Shown: positions 25,277-32,365 of the stretch, one piece after another | Position numbering within the stretch: position 1 is the first letter of the stretch | How the letters are laid out: each line of letters opens with the position of its first letter | From: XYD12-FULL-36-8 sp964391015 | Lineage (GTDB): Bacteria > Bacteroidota > Ignavibacteria > Ignavibacteriales > Ignavibacteriaceae | Assembly (NCBI GenBank): GCA_964391015.1 | Contig: CAYMKU010000004.1 | Location: forward strand, 71,690 to 135,689 | Reading direction: 5' to 3' | Length of the DNA stretch: 64,000 bases | The notes under the pieces: generated by a model | The model's input: only the letters and a program-made list of their open reading frames with translations | Told to the model about the DNA's origin: nothing | The model's database searches: none | Made by a program: the position numbers and the translations under genes

Positions 25277-27457
25277 TTACTTCTCTGTTTTGTTTATGTG
25301 GGCAATAAACCTTGAAAGTTGTGAGCCAATTTCAATCAGTTCATTGTTGCCCGTACTTCGTCCGGTTGCATCATAGCCGATGTCCTCGGCTATTGCCATG
25401 AAAATTTGATAGTCGTCAAGTATTTGCTGCTTTGCAGCAAAATATTTTTCTGTCATTTCATCTTTCAGAGTGTTGATTTTCTCTGTCAGTGCAGTTTGTA
25501 GTTTCGCTTTGTCATCTTTGATTGCTTCTGCAATTTCTTTTTTGCTTGCAGCCCCTCCCGCCCTCCCCGAAGGGGAGTCGAGTTTCTGCTTGGCTGTTTC
25601 TTCTAATTTCTTAATTGCTTCGCTGGTTTCCTTCTGCCATTTTTCTATTGTCTGCAAATATTTGTTGTCTGTTTTGAGTTGTTCCTTTAGTTTCAGTTTC
25701 TGTGCAGAAATCTTGTTTGAGTTTTTCTCTTTGTGTTTACGCAAAAACAAAACAGAACTTTTTACTCCAGCTCCGTTTGCAGTGAAAGCAGTTTGAGGCA
25801 ATGACACCACTGCAACTATGCGATACAGTTCTTCAATTTTATCTCTGACAATTTGCAAACTGCTGTTTGAAAGTATTCCGTCAGGAATTACAATTGCGAT
25901 GTAACCGCCTTCGATTAAAAAACGATGGCACTGTTCAAGGAATAAAACTTCGGTGCTTTGGCTGTCTCTTATTTTTTTCTTTTCGGTGACAACTGATTTG
26001 ATATCAAGCCAGTCAACTTCTTTCAACCCCAACTCATACAATCCTAAATATGCTTTCTCGGTTTGCTTGATGCTGCTGCCGAAAGGTGGATTGGTGATGA
26101 TGTAATCAAAAGTATTGTAACAGAAATTTTTGTTGCCCGACTTCTCACGTAATTCTTCATCACTCAAAAGACCGTCTGCTGCAATTACATTGGTGTGTCC
26201 GTCATCGTGAATAATCATATTCATTTTGGCGGTTCGTGCAATCTGGTCGTTAATCTCAATTCCGAAAAGATTTTTTTCTGCGAAGTCATGCCAATGTTTG
26301 TAATGATCTTTCTCCTCTTTGTCTTTATCATAAAATTCATTGGCTTGCTCTCTAACTTTGTCAAGCGCATACAAGAGAAAACCACCGCTACCGCAACTGG
26401 TATCTAAAACTCTTGACTGATTATTTATTGGTAAACAACTAACGATAAATTTTACAATTGGTCGAGGTGTAAAATACTGTCCGAAGTCGCCACGGAAATA
26501 ACTACCCATAAATGTTTCAAATGCTTTGCCCTTGCTGTCAAGGTCAGTTTTATTGAGGTTAATCCTTTGTAGATATTTTACCAAGGTTTGCGTTTCATCC
26601 GCTGAAAGATTGATGTCCTCTTTGAAAACTTCAGGATCTTTTTTTCTGCCTTGTGAATACAATCCTTTCACTCGTTTTAAAAGTTCATCGGGTGTTTCAT
26701 CTCTGAAAATTTGAAAGTCGTAAGGGTCGCCAGTTTTTCTTGGATGTTTCTCATCCCAAATTTTGCAGAAGATTAGTTTATCTAATTCATCAAATGCAAC
26801 TGATGGGTTCCTTTGTCCACCACCCCAAAGAGCTTGATGTGCCTGAATAAAAATTCTTGTCAACTCGTTTTCACTCACAACTTCCAGTTCAAAAAACTTT
26901 TGTTTTGCTCTGTATTCAACTTCTGGTTCCGCAATTCTACCTGTATCAGTTTGTGAAATTCCACCCTTCACATATTTATATGGAGCAAGTTTCTTTACAC
27001 CGAATTGCGGAATGTCAGGTGCTGAAACTCTGCTTTTAGGTTTCTTTTCGGGAACTTCGTAATACTCATTTTTAATTCGTGAAGTAATCCAAACAAATTT
27101 TCCTCCCTCTGCAACTGCATAGCTATATGCTTGGTCGACGGCCTTGTTAAACTCCTGGTCTGTGATGTCCTGCTTTTTACATTCAACCACAATGTAAGTG
27201 CTTTCACATTCGTCATCTTCATAAACAATTATATCGGCTTCTTTCGTTTCTGAACCCATTTGCACCGATACATAATTTTTTACTCGGTTAATGGGATAAC
27301 CATAAATAAGAACCAAAGTCAAAAATGCTTCTGCCTGAACTTTTTCTTCTGGATTATTGAAACTGCGTTTTTTATTCTGATGAATGTAAGTAATGAAGTT
27401 TCTCTCTTCATCAAACCTTACAAGCCCTTTTTCAATTCCTGTCTCGATTAAATTCAT
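25277..27457 (-). CDS. Fused nuclease-N6-adenine methylase subunit of an R-M system
   Basis: The 726-residue protein is read from ATG 27457; the frame also opens at TTG 27496. Residues about 30-110 form an HsdR-N-type PD-(D/E)xK nuclease with D75, E92 and K94 (EADIIVYE...VVECKK). An N6-adenine methylase follows: motif I near 350 (VLDTSCGSGGF) and motif IV NPPFG near 453, so it is of the gamma class. A lysine/glutamate coiled coil at about 590-680 contains the odd insert SPSGRAGGAA. Nuclease and methylase in one chain plus a separate S subunit recalls BcgI-type enzymes rather than a three-gene type I system; no hsdR helicase gene is nearby. Confidence 0.85.
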   Translation of the reverse strand: MNLIETGIEKGLVRFDEERNFITYIHQNKKRSFNNPEEKVQAEAFLTLVLIYGYPINRVKNYVSVQMGSETKEADIIVYEDDECESTYIVVECKKQDITDQEFNKAVDQAYSYAVAEGGKFVWITSRIKNEYYEVPEKKPKSRVSAPDIPQFGVKKLAPYKYVKGGISQTDTGRIAEPEVEYRAKQKFFELEVVSENELTRIFIQAHQALWGGGQRNPSVAFDELDKLIFCKIWDEKHPRKTGDPYDFQIFRDETPDELLKRVKGLYSQGRKKDPEVFKEDINLSADETQTLVKYLQRINLNKTDLDSKGKAFETFMGSYFRGDFGQYFTPRPIVKFIVSCLPINNQSRVLDTSCGSGGFLLYALDKVREQANEFYDKDKEEKDHYKHWHDFAEKNLFGIEINDQIARTAKMNMIIHDDGHTNVIAADGLLSDEELREKSGNKNFCYNTFDYIITNPPFGSSIKQTEKAYLGLYELGLKEVDWLDIKSVVTEKKKIRDSQSTEVLFLEQCHRFLIEGGYIAIVIPDGILSNSSLQIVRDKIEELYRIVAVVSLPQTAFTANGAGVKSSVLFLRKHKEKNSNKISAQKLKLKEQLKTDNKYLQTIEKWQKETSEAIKKLEETAKQKLDSPSGRAGGAASKKEIAEAIKDDKAKLQTALTEKINTLKDEMTEKYFAAKQQILDDYQIFMAIAEDIGYDATGRSTGNNELIEIGSQLSRFIAHINKTEK
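25548..25577. repeat. GC-rich palindrome inside the R-M coding sequence
   Basis: CTCCCC-GAA-GGGGAG (25563-25577), preceded by more C-rich sequence, interrupts an AT-rich gene in frame. It resembles the intergenic palindrome at 33476-33501 (CCCTCCCCTTT/AAAGGGGAGGG) and adds the residues SPSGRAGGAA. Confidence 0.6.
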
Positions 27458-27466
27458 ATTGTTTGT

Positions 27467-27480
27467 ACCATAATTATGGT
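27467..27480. promoter_or_regulatory. 14-base perfect palindrome before the R-M operon
   Basis: ACCATAATTATGGT lies nine bases upstream of the ATG of the methylase-nuclease gene. It is a candidate site for autoregulation of the cassette. Confidence 0.45.
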
Positions 27481-27607
27481 GAGAAAAGTCTGGCAAATGC
27501 CGATCTTTATTTCAACAAAATTAAATAAATTTACCTCATAAATCATCAAATGACGGTTTTATTTTCTGGTATCTGTTCCCGCTTTCGATTCACGCTGTGG
27601 GATAAAA
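27481..27607. other. Region upstream of the R-M operon
   Basis: No gene is visible. A C-rich fragment near 27578-27600 (CCCGCTTTCGATTCACGC) stands out from the AT-rich background and may be a repeat remnant. The R-M promoter should lie here. Confidence 0.4.
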
Positions 27608-27650
27608 GCCCTTTAAAATAAAAAAAGCCGAATCAAACGACTCGGCTTTG
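27608..27650 (-). terminator. Terminator, repeat copy 2
   Basis: AAGCCGAATC and GACTCGGCTT form a stem with one non-Watson-Crick pair around a four-base loop. A minus-strand T-run follows. Bases 27608-27635 are identical to 22833-22860. Confidence 0.8.
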
Positions 27651-27667
27651 TACTAGATTCTCAAATA

Positions 27668-27844
27668 TTATTTTTGAGGAGAAGGATACTCTCCTCGAAT
27701 TGTGTATATATTATCTTTATGTGCTTGAAAGTATTTTGTCGTTGCAGCAAATGAACCAGGATGTTTTTTGCTTACACGGCTAACATATTCATTCCAAAAT
27801 TTGTCAAACAAAACCGTATCTATGGTAATGAATACGATAATCAA
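27668..27844 (-). other. Short open frame, possible gene remnant
   Basis: A 58-codon minus-strand frame starts only at TTG (27844) and ends just before the terminator at 27650. It reads IIVFITIDTVLFDKFWNEY at the N-terminus and ends GEYPSPQK. A clean coding look, a terminator behind it and no proper start or Shine-Dalgarno sequence suggest the tail of a shortened gene. The opening strand-helix pattern recalls the alpha/beta-barrel genes that follow upstream, but it is too short to assign. Confidence 0.35.
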
Positions 27845-27879
27845 TAAAATGCAAAATTTTCTTTACGATTAAGTATTAA

Positions 27880-27917
27880 AGCCGGATAAGCTCATTTAAT
27901 AAAGCTTTAATCCGGCT
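27880..27917 (-). terminator. Hairpin after the NTF2-like gene
   Basis: AGCCGGAT (27880-27887) pairs with ATCCGGCT (27910-27917) and AAGCT pairs with AGCTT inside. It lies just past the stop of the gene at 27937, and a TTTAATACTT stretch follows on the minus strand. Confidence 0.55.
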
Positions 27918-27936
27918 ATGCTACTATACAAAAGCA

Positions 27937-28407
27937 CTAATCTTCTTTTTTTATTTCGCCACCGTGATCACCAATTAACAGCCATTTGCCACCTTTTTTC
28001 ATTAAAATATCTGTCCAACGCCCTCTTTCTGTGTTTGGTTTTCCATCTGCACCTTCAGTTACTTGGGTATAATAATAATGTACATAAGCAAAATCACCAC
28101 TCACCCAAATTTTTGCCGGTGTAATTACATAGTACTGTACTTTACCTTTATTCAACCAATAAGAAAGCGATTTAACGGCGTCAGATTTTGTCCCAGGGGT
28201 TTCATGAGCATATGACCAGCCAGTATATGAATCGTCGAAATAGTTTAAAAAAGACATCGGGTTGCTCGAAACACTCGCTGCCCAATATTCTTCGACTCCG
28301 GCCCAAACAGATTTTTGTTCAGCAGTCCATGTTTGCGCTTTAGCACCACCTACAATGCTTAACACAAATAGACACAATACAAACAATAATTTTGTTGTTT
28401 CTTTCAT
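27937..28407 (-). CDS. Exported NTF2-like (SnoaL/DUF4440-type) protein
   Basis: The 156-residue protein has a signal peptide (residues 1-24, LLFVLCLFVLSIVGGAKAQ) and then an NTF2-like cone: a first helix with WAGVEEYWAASVSSNPMSFLNYF, the strand DDSYTGWSYA, and the family's closing strands RGRWTDILMKKGGKWLLIGDHGG. The fold forms a ligand pocket and may be catalytic or only binding. It is the last member of a row of minus-strand genes for small alpha/beta-barrel, NTF2 and cupin proteins. Export to the periplasm is likely; substrate unknown. Confidence 0.75.
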   Translation of the reverse strand: MKETTKLLFVLCLFVLSIVGGAKAQTWTAEQKSVWAGVEEYWAASVSSNPMSFLNYFDDSYTGWSYAHETPGTKSDAVKSLSYWLNKGKVQYYVITPAKIWVSGDFAYVHYYYTQVTEGADGKPNTERGRWTDILMKKGGKWLLIGDHGGEIKKED

Positions 28408-28459
28408 ATATGATCCTTTTCTCGTTAATGATTTGATAAATTGATTTGTTCTAGCTTGT

Positions 28460-28924
28460 CTACTTCAAAGGTTTTAAGTTTACCTCACGAAGGTGTTTTG
28501 TTCCGAGGTATGTTCGCATATCAAACCTTTTTGCTGACATTTCATTCATCTTTTCCTCATCACTCGTTTTGTAATGATTCTCCTGAATTTTTTTCATTTT
28601 ATCTTCATCTGCCTGATTATAATCAAGGGCATCGCCAAAACTTTTATGTAGGATTGCAATAGCAACGTCCCAATCATCTTCATCAGCAGGAGTATTGAGA
28701 AGAACTGCATAGCCAACTATTAAACCTTGTTTCTTTGCTTCTTCTTGCATGGGAAGAAAATTTGCACGAAGGTATTTCATATAATTGTCAAATTGACCTG
28801 GTTTAGTTCTGTAGAAACTGACAACACGAACATTACCTTCAGTATAATGCTCTTGAGCAATTATACTGGCAGAAAAAAGAACCAGAAAAAACATAGGAAG
28901 AACGAACACTTTGAACATTTTCAT
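28460..28924 (-). CDS. Exported small protein, probable dimeric alpha/beta-barrel fold
   Basis: The 154-residue protein has a signal peptide (residues 1-23, ending SIIAQ). The mature part opens VRVVSFYRTKPGQFDNYMKYLRANFLPMQEEAKKQGLIVGYAVLLN, a strand-helix-strand order typical of ferredoxin-like dimeric alpha/beta-barrel (DABB) proteins such as NIPSNAP or ABM families. DDWDVAIAILHKSFGDALDY continues that pattern. A polar tail follows. No catalytic residue can be named. It lies 52 bases upstream of the NTF2-like gene, likely in one transcript. Confidence 0.6.
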   Translation of the reverse strand: MKMFKVFVLPMFFLVLFSASIIAQEHYTEGNVRVVSFYRTKPGQFDNYMKYLRANFLPMQEEAKKQGLIVGYAVLLNTPADEDDWDVAIAILHKSFGDALDYNQADEDKMKKIQENHYKTSDEEKMNEMSAKRFDMRTYLGTKHLREVNLKPLK

Positions 28925-28996
28925 TTATGATCTCCTTTTATTTGATTGATTAGATTATTGTTTTTAAAACAGATATTATAAGTCAATACTTGGTTA

Positions 28997-29365
28997 TTAC
29001 TTTTTAGTTTTCATCTCTATTTGAATCACTTCAAATGATTTATCCCCTGTATTCTCTCCCTGATGAGTTGTTGCGGGAACCCAACTGAAAGATCCCTTTT
29101 TAAATTCACGTTTTTCTGTTTTTCCATCAGGATATGTAAATTTTCCTTTAGCATCATTCAGAAAAATCACCATGCCTTCCGGGTGAGAATGCATCTCCGA
29201 TTTTTCTTTTGGTCCCAAGGTGATTCTTAGAACACGAACCTGATCATTTTCAAATTCAACTTTGTAATGTTTAGGATCGACCTTAACTGGATCTTGTGCA
29301 AAGCTATACCCAGATAAAATTATCACTGTAAATAGAACTGTAAATATTGAATACCGCAATTTCAT
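28997..29365 (-). CDS. Exported single-domain cupin protein
   Basis: The 122-residue protein has a signal peptide (residues 1-23) and one cupin barrel. Motif 1 reads KSEMHSHPEGMVIFLND (H-x-H and Glu, a metal-ligand pattern), followed by GSFSWVPATTHQGENTGD as motif 2 with its His. It resembles the short 'cytoplasmic-type' cupins that bind one metal, here with export. It belongs to the row of small-molecule-pocket genes between 27937 and 33145. Substrate unknown. Confidence 0.8.
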   Translation of the reverse strand: MKLRYSIFTVLFTVIILSGYSFAQDPVKVDPKHYKVEFENDQVRVLRITLGPKEKSEMHSHPEGMVIFLNDAKGKFTYPDGKTEKREFKKGSFSWVPATTHQGENTGDKSFEVIQIEMKTKK

Positions 29366-29450
29366 AACTCTGACTCCTTTTTGTTTTGTTGAAAAAATAT
29401 TTCAGACTGGAAGATGCAATTATTGAACTGCTCTCTCCTGATTTAATAAT

Positions 29451-29708
29451 TTATTTAGGTAAACCCATCGCATTCTTTTCTTCAACGGAGAAATATTCAT
29501 TCCTGCTGTACTGCCCTACAGAACTTTCAATGGCATTCTTTACAGCATTTATTTCACCCGCTTCCCAAATACATACTGCTTTGGTGCCGTCTGAATTTGG
29601 CAATGTCGAATGAACTTTCAAACCTGCTGGCAAATTACTTGTAGCTTCCTGTGCAATAGCCCAAAATTTTTGCGGGTTAGAAATCTGATGCTGAACGACG
29701 ATAAACAT
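29451..29708 (-). CDS. Small cytoplasmic protein, ferredoxin-like/DABB pattern
   Basis: The 85-residue protein has no signal peptide. It opens MFIVVQHQISNPQKFWAIAQ and continues GLKVHSTLPNSDGTKAVCIWEA and INAVKNAIESSV, a beta-alpha-beta-beta-alpha order typical of small ferredoxin-like domains. A good Shine-Dalgarno sequence (AAGGAG) precedes the ATG. It lies between the cupin gene and a broken lipoprotein gene. Family not identified beyond the fold impression. Confidence 0.6.
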   Translation of the reverse strand: MFIVVQHQISNPQKFWAIAQEATSNLPAGLKVHSTLPNSDGTKAVCIWEAGEINAVKNAIESSVGQYSRNEYFSVEEKNAMGLPK

Positions 29709-29746
29709 GACACACTCCTTTTTATTTGTTAAAGAAAATATTAACT

Positions 29747-29950
29747 CTATTTGAAAACTCTGATTTTAACTAACCGGTCCATTGTTTTTTTGTAAGCTTC
29801 GTTTTCATCTGTTATTTCTTTTTCCTATTTCTGCTCACACCCGATTGAAATGATTATTGCCGTTAAAAACATTAAGTCGGCTTTTAGGCTTCTTAGAATC
29901 ATGGGTTGCTTAACATTACTCTCTTTTTCTATAAGTGGGTTGCGTTTCAT
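29747..29950 (-). pseudogene. Broken small lipoprotein gene with in-frame TAG
   Basis: From ATG 29950 the frame encodes a basic start, a hydrophobic stretch and a lipobox (MFLTAIIISIGCEQK), then TAG at 29825-29827. The same frame continues open for 25 codons (EKEITDENEAYKKTMD...) to a second TAG at 29747-29749. A lipobox directly before the stop and a good coding frame after it suggest a lipoprotein gene disabled by one nonsense mutation and probably truncated at its 3' end. A sequencing error at the TAG or a non-gene origin are alternatives. Confidence 0.5.
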
Positions 29951-29989
29951 TACTTAGAAACATAACCCTCACTTTCTAATGTAAAGCTG

Positions 29990-30481
29990 CTACTTCATTT
30001 TAGGGGGTTGCACTGAACCGTCTGAGTTCCAGATGTCCCGAATGATTAGCCATTTTCCATCCTTCTTTTCATAAACGGTAACATACTTACCCTGATCAAC
30101 ATCAGCACCGGATTTATCTTTTACTGTAAATGTTCCCCACTCCCAACCTAGGTTGTCAGAAACACCTGCATCCGTTGCGGGATTTCCATTGAGGGTTACT
30201 CCAGCTGTTTTCGAGGTTTCAATATCCTTTGTTAAAAATTCCCGAATCTCGGAGTGACCATGTGCTGGCTTGGCTCCGGGAGGACTGAGGATTGCATCCT
30301 CTGAATAGAGAGCAACAATACTATTGACATCTCCTGAATTATAAGATTTAAACCAAACCGGATTTATACCTTTGATGGTTTCTGTATCGGCTGCAGTGGT
30401 ATCCGGAGTTGATTGTTGATTGCAATGAAGTGCAAGAACCATCAGGAAACCAGAAAAAATGACAATTGATAGTTTTTTCAT
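29990..30481 (-). CDS. NTF2-like (DUF4440) lipoprotein
   Basis: The 163-residue protein has a lipoprotein signal with lipobox LALHC at about residues 16-20, so it should be membrane-anchored. The NTF2-like domain follows: INPVWFKSYNSGDVNSIVALYSEDAILSPPGAKPAHGHSEIREFL, then KYVTVYEKKDGKWLIIRDIWNSD, the closing strands of the DUF4440 group. These proteins bind or modify small molecules in a deep pocket; no catalytic triad can be assigned. It lies 66 bases downstream of another NTF2-like gene in the same direction. Confidence 0.8.
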   Translation of the reverse strand: MKKLSIVIFSGFLMVLALHCNQQSTPDTTAADTETIKGINPVWFKSYNSGDVNSIVALYSEDAILSPPGAKPAHGHSEIREFLTKDIETSKTAGVTLNGNPATDAGVSDNLGWEWGTFTVKDKSGADVDQGKYVTVYEKKDGKWLIIRDIWNSDGSVQPPKMK

Positions 30482-30547
30482 GTATAGCTCCTTTGTTTGT
30501 TGAATGATTTAATATTATTAGTGCATTAAAAAAATATTACTATTGTC

Positions 30548-31027
30548 TTAATCATTAACTGGGTCCATGCCAAAATTTGCATGAACAAGTTTCCATGTTC
30601 CATTCATGTTTACATAAACTCTTGTGGATTTAGCTTTTGAACTAGTAACTTTACCGGAATTGTCCTTCAGAACACCTGCATAATTGTAAGAAAGAATTGC
30701 TACGTCACCGAAAACCTGAACTTTAGGATTAAGCATTTCATTTGCAAGTGAAGTTCCGCCTTTAGCATTTGCATCGCTGAGGTTAAAATTTTTGGCCTTT
30801 CCTTCAATACGAGTTGAATAGTCCGAGTTAAACTCAGTGTAATCATCCGATATATATTTATTTCTTGTAGCCATATCTTTATCATCTTCAGCTTTCCAGA
30901 GCTTGTAAGTTAGAGCTATTATCTCGTCCTCGACAGATGGAACTGCTGCTTGAGCAAACAATGATGATGAAAAACCAAGTACCAGTAACGTGAACACCAA
31001 GAAAGAAACTTTTTTTACAGTTTTCAT
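30548..31027 (-). CDS. Exported NTF2-like (DUF4440) protein
   Basis: The 159-residue protein has a signal peptide (residues 1-26, ending SLFAQA). The NTF2-like domain shows VEDEIIALTYKLWKAEDDKDMATRNKYISDDYTEFNSDYSTRIEGKA and closing strands TRVYVNMNGTWKLVHANFG. It is a divergent paralogue of the products encoded at 29990-30481 and 27937-28407. It probably acts outside the cytoplasm. Substrate unknown. Confidence 0.78.
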   Translation of the reverse strand: MKTVKKVSFLVFTLLVLGFSSSLFAQAAVPSVEDEIIALTYKLWKAEDDKDMATRNKYISDDYTEFNSDYSTRIEGKAKNFNLSDANAKGGTSLANEMLNPKVQVFGDVAILSYNYAGVLKDNSGKVTSSKAKSTRVYVNMNGTWKLVHANFGMDPVND

Positions 31028-31061
31028 TTGTAGTCCTTTTGTTTTGTTTGTGAATTATTAT

Positions 31062-31388
31062 TTACCCTTTTGGCAGTTCGAGTTTTAGCCCGGAAGCTTT
31101 TTTCATTGCTGCCATTGCTTCTGCGACAGTAATAAGAACAGTTGTTTTTAGTTTTGTTGTTCCACCGGCAGAGAAAGCTGCCATTACAGTAGCTAAAGTT
31201 GAAGTGTTATCGGGCATATCTGCTATAAGAAATCCATCATAATCTCCGTACGCATAATAAAATGCGAGTAGCTTACCTCCGAGTTTCTCAACAAGATTCC
31301 TGACAGCAACAGAACGGTCTTCTGGATTGTTTATTAATTTCCCTACCGTTTCTGATTTGTACGCGAACTGAATCATTGATAGAGCCAT
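31062..31388 (-). CDS. GYD-domain protein
   Basis: The 108-residue cytoplasmic protein opens MALSMIQFAYKSETVGKLINNPEDR and carries the family signature AFYYAYGDYDGFLIADMPD (GDYDG, about 47-52), followed by TVMAAFSAGGTTKLKTTVLI. GYD proteins are small ferredoxin-like domains of unknown function, often dimeric. A good Shine-Dalgarno sequence (GGAG) precedes the ATG. It stands 34 bases before an NTF2-like gene. Confidence 0.88.
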   Translation of the reverse strand: MALSMIQFAYKSETVGKLINNPEDRSVAVRNLVEKLGGKLLAFYYAYGDYDGFLIADMPDNTSTLATVMAAFSAGGTTKLKTTVLITVAEAMAAMKKASGLKLELPKG

Positions 31389-31450
31389 ATTTTTCTCCTT
31401 CTTCGTTTGAATAAATGATACTAATAACCTACTGATGCCCCGATAATAAA

Positions 31451-31735
31451 TTATTGAGGTGTCTTGGAAGCTTCCTCAAGAAAATGAATTTCTGGCATAC
31501 CTTGTACACCCGCTTTCATCATTACAGCTTTTAGATCATCTGACTGGGAAAATTTTTGAGCATTATCTAAACTATCCCATTCGAATAGAATGAATATTTC
31601 ATTTGGATTTTTTGAATCGCGGAATACTCTACCACCCTTACTACCATTTCTTGAACGGAAATTTGAGTGTTCGTCGAAAACAGGCTTCCATTTTTTATAA
31701 TCCTCGACTTTGTGGTGAACAAGCAAATGTGCCAT
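31451..31735 (-). CDS. Antibiotic-biosynthesis-monooxygenase-like (ABM) protein
   Basis: The 94-residue protein has the strand-helix plan of ABM/DABB proteins: MAHLLVHHKVEDYKKWKPVFDEHSNFRSRNGSKGGRVFRDSKNPNEIFILFEWDSLDNAQKFSQS, then VQGMPEIHFLEE. Members include cofactor-free monooxygenases and also proteins without known activity. It starts after GGAG. It lies in the cluster of small-pocket genes, 62 bases before the GYD gene. Confidence 0.8.
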   Translation of the reverse strand: MAHLLVHHKVEDYKKWKPVFDEHSNFRSRNGSKGGRVFRDSKNPNEIFILFEWDSLDNAQKFSQSDDLKAVMMKAGVQGMPEIHFLEEASKTPQ

Positions 31736-31806
31736 TGTCAGCTCCTTACTGTTTTAGTTTAAGTTTATAATTATTTCGCAGAATGAATATTTCGTAGGAA
31801 TATTTT

Positions 31807-32103
31807 TTATTCAACAAGCGTAAGTATTTCTCTCTTAGAACGGTTGACAAGAGGAATAAATTTTTCGTACCACGCACGCCACTCATCTCTTCCGAAGTGA
31901 CTTTGCAATGTTTTCTCATAACTCCCCAAATCTGCAAAGCTGGATTCAAGAATAAGACGGTATGCTTCCCCTGTAAAATCAGTAAGAAATCTTCGAGGAG
32001 TGTTATCATACTTTTTTAAAATCTCAGAAAATTCAGCAAGTAATGCTTTTGCTTCCCTCGCTTTACCAAATTTCAAATAGAACGTGTCTCTAACTACTAT
32101 CAT
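31807..32103 (-). CDS. NIPSNAP/DABB-like small protein
   Basis: The 98-residue cytoplasmic protein opens MIVVRDTFYLKFGKAREAKALLAEFSEIL, continues RRFLTDFTGEAYRLILESSFADLGSYEKTL and ends FGRDEWRAWYEKFIPLVNRSKREILTLVE. Strand-helix-strand-strand-helix is the NIPSNAP-like dimeric alpha/beta-barrel order, with aromatic residues lining the presumed pocket. The ATG at 32103 follows GGAGG closely. Function unknown. Confidence 0.68.
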   Translation of the reverse strand: MIVVRDTFYLKFGKAREAKALLAEFSEILKKYDNTPRRFLTDFTGEAYRLILESSFADLGSYEKTLQSHFGRDEWRAWYEKFIPLVNRSKREILTLVE

Positions 32104-32365
32104 AAGAACCTCCTATAAATTTTTAATCATTAAGTTATTAGCCATATATTTTAGATATAAAAAAGACTCATTCCCTCGTGAGGCTGTCTTGGAAGCTTAA
32201 CCATAGTACCCATGCCCAGATGGATTAGAATCTCTCTAATTTGAATGAACATTCAAGCTTTAGATTCAATAATAACCCACCTCATTTTACATAGTGACAC
32301 TCCTTCGACAACCTCAGGAGGAGATGAGTCTAAAACCTTTATGCAATAAATAATCCTCGATATTC

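Noticed and set aside
23012..27457. Complete type I R-M system with hsdR
   Set aside because: There is no helicase-translocase gene in or next to the cassette. The nuclease domain is fused to the methylase.
31746..32009. 87-residue minus-strand frame
   Set aside because: It overlaps the NIPSNAP-like gene in another frame and has no coding features of its own.
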